Assembly: GCA_018343915.1 (NCBI GenBank)
Contig: JABRWF010000004.1
Span: forward strand, 4,340,001 to 4,404,000
Length of the DNA: 64,000 nucleotides
Origin: Agroathelia rolfsii
Taxonomy: Eukaryota > Basidiomycota > Agaricomycetes > Amylocorticiales > Amylocorticiaceae
Reading direction: 5' to 3'
Positions 56,366 to 64,000 of this stretch are shown here, piece by piece. The notes under the pieces are model-generated. The model saw only the letters and a list, made by a program, of their open reading frames with translations. It had not been told where the DNA came from and made no database searches. Position 1 is the first letter of the stretch. Each line of letters opens with the position of its first letter. The position numbers and the translations under genes were made by a program.

Positions 56366-57237
56366 TATCATGAGAAGGGAAATTTTGCGGATTTTTCGAG
56401 TATTTTCTTGTAATATTTGGACTAGTATTTATGAAGTTATGATATTTTCTTTTTCTTTTCCTTTTCCTTCCTTTTCTTATTTTTCTTATAAAAATTACCC
56501 TTTAGGGCGTGGACTGTGGGCAGTACAGTGGTCATGTGATTGGCCCTCATGTGTTCCAAGCCGCATATCACAGGAGTAATCTCAGGGCTGTGCGAACTTC
56601 TACTTCACCATCACGCACAGCCTAGGAACACAGCCTTCCTTCCCCTAAACTATTCCTAACAGTTACTGGTACTAGTCCGGGAATGGATCTCCATACGGAT
56701 GCCCAGTGGAGTTAGGGTAAACGTTCTTCCCCTATATTGCCACCCTTATGCTTCTATTCCCCTTTGCACACAGACCATCTATGCTATGCATGGACTATTC
56801 TATAGTAGTATAAATAGTGCATGTAACTTGTCCTGAAGAGCTCAGCTTCGACCTCTTTGCCTTCAGGCAAGTAACCAAAGTCTGTATTCATTAAATAGAT
56901 TACTAATAAAAACTTTGCCTTCAGGGTATATCTCTCAGGCCTAGGCCTTTGTCCTAGCCCCCCCCCCCTTTTCTTCTCTTTCTTTACCCCTTACTAGGAG
57001 GCGGTGCAAATCCCCTCAAAAGTGTGTGTGTGTGTGAAAACCCCTAAGAGCATCAATTACACATAAGATAAGAAAGTACCCGGACAGGCCTTTAATAAAT
57101 TCAAGGTCCTGTTATCTGTGGGAATACTTGTGCGTAGGTACTTCAAATATTTAGTGTTAAGAGTGTATTGTTTGATTTAGTGCACAAGTAGGCACCACAC
57201 GCCCAACGTCACAAAGTCAAGGAGTATACCCTTGATA
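56366..57237 (+). repeat. LTR-B solo copy 2
   Basis: 872 bp. First bases TATCATGAGAAGGG and last CTTGATA are transition-decayed forms of TGTCATGAG and TTGACA. Duplication GTGGG/GCGGG (56361-56365, 57238-57242). Confidence 0.9.
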
Positions 57238-57426
57238 GCGGGACTGTAGAAGTCCAAAAGCTGACAAAGGCAGCTCAAATAATCCTTTCCAAAAAGTGGC
57301 AGTAGCATTGGCATCAACACCACCACCCACAGCCCAAGGGCCAACCAGTAGCCCAATGACCTAGAATGACATGTTCAACATAATCCAGGAACAGGGTCAA
57401 ATGATTGTAGCCCTAAAAGACAAATT

Positions 57427-58421
57427 GGGTTTTTAAATTGGTCAGAGTATGTGGCCAATGCTACTCACCAATTTGTACAAAACAAAATGTCTTCCATTTT
57501 TACTTCCTCTTCTTTTTTGATTTCTGCTTCTTCTGTACAAGGTGTGCATGGACAACACCTAAATATACCTATTATGTTCTATGGATATTTCTCTACTATT
57601 TTGGTATCGGCTATGATTGATTCTGGAGCAACTTCCACTTTTATAAATAAAAAATTTGTAGAAAAACATAATATAAAAACTTCACAACTACATAAAAAAA
57701 TTCCTTTGTACAATATAAACAATTCACCAAATACAATTGGTTTCATTTCAGAATACGTTACACTTTTAACCCAAATTGGACAAGAAAATGACGACTAGTG
57801 TTCCTGGTAGTAGACATTGGTACCAAGGATGTAATCTTAGGTATTGATTGATTAAGACTAGAAAACCCCGTCATTAATTGGAAAAAGGGGAATGTAACTT
57901 TAATGGACGATTTACTAAAAGACAAGGAATACAAAAAAATCAATAAAATCATAAAAGATGAGGAAATCCCTCCAAAATTGGTAGCAACAGTGGGTTTGCT
58001 ACCCCAGTACCAATAACATGCCCGGGTATTCTCAGAAGCTGAGTCTCAGCGACTTCCTACCAGCAAACCCTACAATCACAAAATTGAATTAGTAGAAGGA
58101 GCAGAGATGAAAAAAGCCAAGGTATACCCACTGTCAATTCTGGAGCTAAAGGAGCTAGATACATACTTGGAGGAAAACCTGGCAAAGGGTTATATAAGAA
58201 AATCCCAAAGCCCTTATGCCTCGCCTTTCTTTTTCATCCCCAAGAAAAATGGAAAATTAAGGCCTATAGTGGATTATTGACAATTAAATAATATCACTAT
58301 AAAAAACTCCTACCTATTACTGCTCATTTCCTCCATTGTTGACAGACTCTTAAGGGCTAAAACATTTACCAAACTAGATCTACGATGGGGATATAATAAT
58401 GTACTTATCAAGGAATGACAC
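57427..58421 (+). pseudogene. gypsy-4 pol: protease and N-terminal RT
   Basis: Enters in the -1 frame (NWSEYVANATHQFVQNK). Protease AMIDSGATSTFINKKFVEKH; a small frame change near 57790 precedes VVDIGTKDVILGID; RT begins KVYPLSILELKELDTYLEEN, GYIRKSQSPYASPFFFIPKK, LRPIVDY and [17 protein letters not shown], then LTR-A copy 11 cuts it. Multiple stops. Confidence 0.85.
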
Positions 58422-59296
58422 TGTCAAGAGCTGCCTTTGCAGCTAGCTCGGGTGGTGCGGCAATGCCCCGGGAGCGCTAACTACTAAGCGGCTCACTGCC
58501 GGATGGCAGCCCTGTGGGTTCGTGGAGTCGCCTCTTCGATATCTCGGGGCCTGCGGCAATACGGGTGTCGCGGCGAGCAGATAAGCGCACGGCAGGTTGG
58601 TGCAGGTAGTCCGGCAAGATCAGGCGTAGAGCAGAGGATGACAAGCCAGAGGGAGAGAGCAGAACGAGATACTCAAGGATGCTCGAGTCCACAGGTTGAC
58701 CGCTGGCTATGCAGCGGGTGTAGGGCTTGTTTAGGGCGATACACACTTAATTTTCCGACTACTGTATCTACTACATCAGGTACAGTACTATATACTAGAA
58801 TACAGTAGTCGCAGAAAGATAAATAAAGAAAGGCATGAAAACAATAAGAACAATAGGTAATAGCATGCATCACGCGCTCTGGTAGTTATGCCACGCTGTG
58901 CATGAAGGCGGTGGTGCATTCCTTCGGAGCCATCGGCGGTCTGATCATCGATCAGAGTGCAATCGTGAGGGAGAACCAAGCGCGATCTTCCCAGATAGGA
59001 AGGATCCGCTGGTGCGGGCACATGGCGACTCAGGGAATGTCTTTGAGAAGTGTTGTCATCATATGGAGCACTCTGATGGACAGAAGCGTATCGATGATGG
59101 GAAGGAAGCATGAAAGGCGGCCTTGCATATGGCTCCGGGGAAACGTCAGCGGACACATCGGAAATGTGTCCAATGCACGGGGTACGCGGCGACTTAGAAG
59201 GGAGGACGTCGCCGGTGATTCCGTCATAGGTGTTTGCATGTGTCGATGTGCGCAATCGGGACATTCGGCGGCCGGGTGCGTTGGCGGGTTGTGACA
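58422..59296 (+). repeat. LTR-A copy 11
   Basis: Complete 875-bp family-A LTR, TGTCAAGAG...GGTTGTGACA, with GACAC at its left. The right neighbour is not GACAC but the start of gypsy-5's LTR (TGTCGG), directly abutting. The right target duplication and the rest of gypsy-4 are presumably displaced by gypsy-5. Confidence 0.9.
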
Positions 59297-59596
59297 TGTC
59301 GGAACCAAACCTGATCGTCGATCAACAAACTCCGGATGCACCGCGTGGTTTCACTGATGCCCGGCATCGATCAACAACTGCAGCGCTTCTCACCATGTGT
59401 GTCGATCCTTCCCTTTCTTATCATTTCCCTTTTTGACTCATCATTGATTTTATCCATTTTCTTTATTGTTCTCACTCCATCATACATGTTCCACTGAGTA
59501 GTAGTATATATACACGAATACTTTGTACCTATGTACTCTAGTTCAGAAATTCAAATGTCTAGTAACTAAGAACACTTCCCCTCTCATCCCATTTAG

Positions 59597-59945
59597 TTGG
59601 AAGCAGTGACACAAGGGCCAAAGCCATTCGTTTGGCCGAAGTCCAGACTAAAGCAACTCGCCCCATCATCTGCTAGCACTTTCGCATCCAACACCCTCTC
59701 CTCCTCTCTTGATCATCGTCTCATTAAGTCGCGTCGATCGACTTGGCTGTTTGCCGAAGCACCCAACCCTCTTGATTCGTTGCCCGTCCTTAGCCTCACG
59801 CGTCTGCATCACGTTGTTGCATCCGTGAGTGCCCTTTGCCGCGATTGTCTATCGCCGCATCACCCATCCGTGTTCTCATTACGCCGAACCTTCTGTAGGG
59901 GTCTCCGGCGAGTTTGGTTCGTGACAGTATTTCCGAACTTTCATC
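59597..59945. other. gypsy-5 leader region where gag should be
   Basis: About 350 bp between the LTR and protease. No gag core or CCHC knuckle is visible in any frame; related elements have over 1.2 kb here. I read this as an internal deletion. Confidence 0.5.
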
Positions 59946-62900
59946 TTGTTTCACTGCACATTCGTAATCATGTCTTCTCCTTGTGTTCGCCTTAACGCTA
60001 CATCATTTTCTTTACCTAATGCTCTCTCATTAACACTTTACGCTCCTGAAATACCCACGATCATTCCAACGCTTCTGGACTCAGGCTCCACACACTGCTT
60101 CATCGATTCGGCATTTGTATCCCGTCATAACCTCTTGTGTACTCCCTCGGAACCCATTGCGCTTCGACTCTTTGATGGGTCAAGCAATCATGTCATTACC
60201 CAATCTGTTGATTTAGACGTCCGTTTTCCCTCCGGTGACCGCATGTCGGTACCGTTCTTTGTCACACCTCTCGATTCTTCCTGTTCCGCTGTTTTGGGCC
60301 ACAACTGGCTCGTCCGTTACAATCTGTTGATTGATTGGTCGAGCAGCAGTATTACCTTCTGAGATAGCTGGCAGAAAGGTCAAAGGACTATGTCTGCAGA
60401 CAGCAAGTCCTACAACGATTCTGCCGCCCGCCAAGCCGCAGCGTCCAATCAGGCATCCAGCGGGATGGCGCCCGCACCTGTCCCCTTTGGAAGCGCTTCT
60501 GCGCAACCCAAGGTGTCATTAATTGGCTGCTCAGCATTCCTCCGGGCATGCAGAGCGAGTGGTACCATGTACCAATTGTCCACTGAATCAACAGACCTCA
60601 TGGGACGTTCATCGTCTCAAGAGCCCGCCAACCTTTCCAATATTCCCCCCAAGTACCACAAATTTGCCAACGTTTTTAGCGAGTCGAAGTCTGAGCTCTT
60701 TGCCCCCCACAGGTCCTACGACCTGAAAATTGATCTTGTAGACGGCGCTGCTCCGCCACACAGTCCGATCTACTCGCTGTCTGCTCTCGAGCTCAAAGCT
60801 CTCCGAGAATTCATTGACGAGAACCTCCGCACTGGATTCATTCGCTCCGCTACTTCAGCGCATGGAGCCCCGGTGCTCTTTGTCAAGAAGAAGGATGGTT
60901 CCCTTCATCTTTGTGTCGACTTCAGAGGCCTGAACAAAATCACCAAGAAGGATCGATACCTACTCCCACTCATTGCCAACCTCCTCGATGCCCCAAGGAA
61001 GGCAAGAATTTACACCAAGATCAACCTGAGGCATGCTTACCATCTGGTTTGCATAGCCAAAGGAGACGAGTGGAAAACAGCGTTCCATACTCGTTATGGT
61101 TTGTTTGAGTGGCGTGTCATGCCCTTTGGCCTCACGAATGCGCCGGCAGCCTTCCAGCGCTTCATGAATGACATTTTTTCGGACCTCCTCGATATTTGCG
61201 TCATATGCTATCTGGATGACATTTTGATCTACTTGGACTCCCCAGCGATGCATTCTGCTCACGTTCGGGAAGTTCTTCATAGATTGCGCAAGCATGGTCT
61301 TTATGCGCGCGCAGATAAATGTTCTTTTGGCGTTGACACAGTCGAGTACCTAGGCTACATCCTCTCGCCGGACGGGCTGACAATGGATGCGGCCAAGGTC
61401 AAGGACATCGCCAATTGGCCTGAGCCCAGGAAGGTCAAGGACATACAGTCTTTCCTTGGGTTTGCGAATTTTTATCGTCGGTTTATACTCAACTACGCCG
61501 ATATTGTCATTCCCCTGACACGCCTTACTCATAAGGGTGTGACTTGGAATTTTGATCAGAAGTACAAAGATTTGTTCAATGCACTAAAGGCGGCATTTAC
61601 GTCGGCACCCATCCTCACTCATTGGATGCCTGACAAGCAACTGACGATAGAAACCGACGCCTCTGACTATGCAATCACGGGTATCTTGTCACTCACCGGA
61701 GACGATGGCAAAATTTGCCCTGTCGCTTTCCACTCTCGCATGCTTGGCCCCGCCGAGCTCAACTACAATACCCACGACAAGGAGTTATTAGCCATCTACG
61801 AGGCTTTCCGCGCTTGGCGGCACTACTTAGAGAGTGCCACCTTGCCCGTGGATGTGGTGATGGACCACAAAAATCTCACGTATTTTTCCACCACGAAACT
61901 ACTGACGCGCCGGCAGGCCTAATAGTCGGAATATTTGTCCCAATTCAACATGGTTATTCGCTTCAGGCCCGGGTGCCTCAGCGCTAAGCCTGATGCGCTA
62001 ACTAGACAATGGGACGTCTACCCTAAAGAGGGGGATAAGGGCTACGCCCTTTCCAATCCACACAATCTAAGACCGGTCTTCACGCAAGAGTAGTTGTCTA
62101 CGTCCATTTGGGCGACTTCTCTCATGTCACTTTCACTACACGCCACGGAACTCTTTGACTTTCACGAGTTGTTGAGTGACATCAAAGCCGCGCAAGCTGA
62201 AGACCCGGTATGTATACCTTTGCTCGAGGATCGCCGCGATCCCCGGTGGACTTTGGACCAGGGTGTACTGAAACTAGATGAACACGTATATGTTCCCGAT
62301 GCTTGGAATCTCCGGCTTCGCATTCTCCAGCTCAAGCACGATCACATCACCGCAGGGCATCTTGGTCAAGCAAAGACGCTCGCCGCCGTCCGTAGCAAGT
62401 TCATCTAGCCCAACCTGTGTGTCTTCGTAGAAGAATATGTTCGTTCATGTGTGACCTGCAGGAGAGGCAAATCCGTTCACCATAGGCCTTATGGTCTGCT
62501 CCAGCAGCTGCCGATTCCTGAGCATCCATGGAATTCCGTTTCAATGGACTTCATCGAACATCTCCCCCCTTCCTTAGGATTCACCTCTGTTCTCGTTGTC
62601 GTCAATTGTCTGACCAAGCAGGCGGTGTTCATCCCCACGCACGACGAGATCATGTCAAAGGGTTTAGCTCAACTGTTCGTGATGCACATCTTTTCAAAGC
62701 ACGGTGTTCCTTCATACATCACATCGGACAGAGGCCCGGAGTTTGTCTCCCATTTCTTCAGGTCTCTGAGTGCATTACTGAACATGCGACTTCACCATAT
62801 GTCTGGGTACCATCCCAAAGGCGACGGCCAAACCGAGCGGGTTAACCAAACCCTCGAGCAATACCTCCAGATGTACTGCAGTTATCAGCAGGACAACTGG

Positions 62901-63617
62901 GTGGACCTGCTCCCGCTCGCCAAGTTTGCTTATAATAACGCGCCGCACGACTCGACAGGTGTGTCACCGTTCTTCGTGAACAAAGGCTACCATCCCAACA
63001 TCATAGCCGTTAACCCCGAAAAGGATGTGACTTCTGCTCGTGCCCTCGAGTACGCTATCAATCTGGACCAATTACATAAGTTCCTGCACAAGGAACTGGG
63101 TCGGGCTCAGCGACGTTACCAAGGTCCTACAGACAAGCGTTGCCAAGTCCCTCCCCCCTTCAAAATTGGTGACAAGGCTTTTGTCAAGGCCACCTTCTTC
63201 CAAACCACTCGCCCATCCAAGAAGCTCTCGGACAAGTTCCTTGGACCCTTTGAGATTATCAACCAGGCCGGACCACTCTTGTTCACTCTGAAACTTCCGA
63301 GCGACATGCGTGCCATGCATCCCATTTTCCACGTATCACAGCTTGAACCTGCTCATGAGAATACGATTCCTAATCATGTTGAACCGCTGCCAGTCCCGAT
63401 AGAAATTGAGGGTAAACTGGAATACGAAATCGCTGCGATACTGGACTCGAAGATCGATAATCGACGTCGCTGCAAGCTACTCTACAAAGTACGCTGGGCA
63501 GGCTATGAGGGCACATCCAAAGAAGAAGAGTGGTTACCTGCGACTGAGCTCGACAACGCTCAGGAACTTCTGGTGGACTTCCACACCGCATATCCTGACA
63601 AGCCTGGTTCTCTCTAG
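59946..63617 (+). pseudogene. gypsy-5 pol: protease, RT, RNase H, integrase, chromodomain
   Basis: Pieces 59946-60362 (protease, [15 protein letters not shown]), 60390-61922 (RT and RNase H), 62094-62408 and 62451-63617 (integrase and chromodomain). RT shows FVKKKDGSLHLCVDFRGLNK, MPFGLTNAPAAFQRFM and intact CYLDDILIY; RNase H ETDASDYAITGILSL and THDKELLAIYEAF; integrase H...H (KHDHITAGHLG), C..C (CVTC), ITSDRGPEFVSHFF, HPKGDGQTERVNQ; GPFEII; chromodomain CKLLYKVRWAGYEG. Tandem stops at 61920-61925 and stops at 60361, 62091 and 62406 inactivate it. The 62451-63617 stretch (388 codons) is intact. Confidence 0.92.
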
Positions 63618-64000
63618 GATTGTCGCCAATTAACCCGAACAATTACTGTACATTTCCTTCTCTCTCTTTCTCTTAGATATTTGTATTTTTTTGGCTTGTT
63701 TCCCTGTTTTCCCTTTTATTACGATACCTTGTAGTTTCTGTTTGCCATTTTTGCTTATGTTGTGTTTTTCTTATTCATTTTCTTCTATGTTCTACTTCTT
63801 TCATCTTCCTTTTCACTCCATAGGACGTCGACAATGGATGCATTAGTGGCCGTTGGCCGTGGTGACTACGAAGAATCATTAGGAGGGCAAGAACACGCCA
63901 GAGCCCTCGGCAACCTCCTCCTCCTCATCCCTCTCTTCCCCGTCTTCGTCCGCTGCCTCCTCCTTGCATCGTTTCTCCTCTTCCTCCTGTTTTCTCTTTT
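63618..64000. other. Downstream of gypsy-5 pol, pyrimidine-rich, no gene seen
   Basis: Rich in CT tracts, with a purine stretch AGGAGGGCAAGAA near 63882 that might be a polypurine tract. From about 63836 a short ATGGATGCATTAGTGG frame opens and runs into CTC-rich repeats. Too little is visible to classify it. Confidence 0.4.

Larger units (their letters stand above)
54434..57436 (+). pseudogene. gypsy-4 gag, interrupted by LTR-H and LTR-B
   Basis: Pieces 54434-54895, 55732-56365 and 57243-57436. Acidic Ser/Glu repeats (EEESSEEESSEAESS), coil MQQLIQNQTMMMQWMQQQ, gag core FDGQWINYHPFLQKFQAYL, YLLGLMVEGA, FGAFDEKVAARDQLRHL, then knuckle CYNCQKKGHIA completed across the LTR-B as DCRSP. A few stops (about 56116, 56137, 57361). 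It ends GGT TTT TAA, with slippery G_GGT_TTT at 57427-57433. Confidence 0.85.
53042..58421 (+). mobile_element. gypsy-4: Ty3/gypsy element with LTR-D, 3' part missing
   Basis: 5' LTR 53042-54022, primer-binding site 54025-54035, gag about 54434-57436, pol from 57427. Insertions: LTR-H (54896-55726, TSD CCATG/CCACG) and LTR-B (56366-57237, TSD GTGGG/GCGGG). Pol is broken in the RT by LTR-A copy 11 at 58422, and the remainder is not in the window. It is the coding element for the LTR-D family seen as solo LTRs at 16027, 18006 and 30332. Confidence 0.88.
59297..63617 (+). mobile_element. gypsy-5: chromovirus lacking gag, right end outside the window
   Basis: Starts TGTCGGAACCAAACC; the 5' LTR probably runs to about 59590, with a TATATATACAC box near 59507. 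Protease follows within about 380 bp, so gag is missing. Pol to the chromodomain ends at 63617. No second TGTCGGAACC is seen before 64000, so the 3' LTR lies beyond the window and the end given here is the end of pol. Only distantly related to gypsy-1 to -4; its primer site differs. Confidence 0.85.

Noticed and set aside
1..64000. CRISPR arrays, bacterial operons, rRNA genes
   Set aside because: Repeats are long LTRs with target duplications, genes have spliceosomal introns, and no rRNA sequence is recognisable. The sequence is eukaryotic.
63836..64000. Start of a host gene at the right end
   Set aside because: Only about 165 bp of CTC-rich low-complexity frame are visible; it could equally be gypsy-5 non-coding sequence.

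Overview
The window looks like a gene-poor, transposon-packed segment of a basidiomycete (probably Agaricomycete) nuclear genome. The evidence is short GT-AG introns of about 50-75 nt, a Ste50/Ubc2-type adaptor that combines SAM, RA and two C-terminal SH3 domains (an architecture I know from basidiomycetes), and many Ty3/gypsy chromoviruses and Ty1/copia elements. No prokaryotic features are present.

Layout. 1-6529 is host sequence holding two divergently transcribed, intron-containing genes: a ubc2/STE50-like pheromone-MAPK adaptor (minus strand) and a 1012-residue low-complexity protein with trafficking-adaptor-like motifs (plus strand). From 6530 to the end almost everything is mobile DNA. 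6530-8223: a Tc1-TIR MITE, a truncated solo LTR and AT-rich sequence. 8224-14141: a minus-strand copia element (copia-1) broken by four solo LTRs. 14142-48250: a plus-strand copia element (copia-2) split into nine pieces by nested insertions. 48251-53041: a rearranged mosaic of LTR fragments, a degenerate minisatellite and a 1.6-kb non-autonomous LTR element. 53042-58421: a gypsy element (gypsy-4) broken by solo LTRs. 59297 to about 63.6 kb: a gag-less chromovirus (gypsy-5) that probably continues beyond the window.

The copia-2 nest can be read as stratigraphy because target-site duplications (TSDs) survive at almost every junction. The deepest chain is copia-2, then a TRIM (miniature LTR element), then a Tc1 DNA transposon, then chromovirus gypsy-3. 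Another is copia-2, then solo LTR-D, then gypsy-2. LTR families are named here by letter: A (about 874 bp, 11 copies, never with an internal region), B (gypsy-1/-2 type), C, D (gypsy-4), E and H (gypsy-3-like).

Main results. (1) Four gypsy elements carry an 11-nt primer-binding site complementary to an 11-nt stretch of their own LTR just downstream of the TATA box, and the pair covaries between elements: strong evidence for Tf1-type self-priming. (2) The TRIM has 123-bp LTRs that each contain a 73-nt tRNA-like sequence with Pol III A and B boxes and a T4 terminator, comparable to the 5S-bearing Cassandra TRIMs of plants. (3) The gag-pol junctions of gypsy-1, -2 and -4 carry the slippery heptamer G_GGT_TTT immediately before the gag stop, with pol in the -1 frame. 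(4) Premature stops in gypsy-1 and -2 are explicable as C-to-T/G-to-A transitions, and the five differences I see between the two gypsy-3 LTRs are all at CpG sites, indicating cytosine-methylation or RIP-like decay. All coordinates and comparisons were read by eye; no alignment or database search was run.
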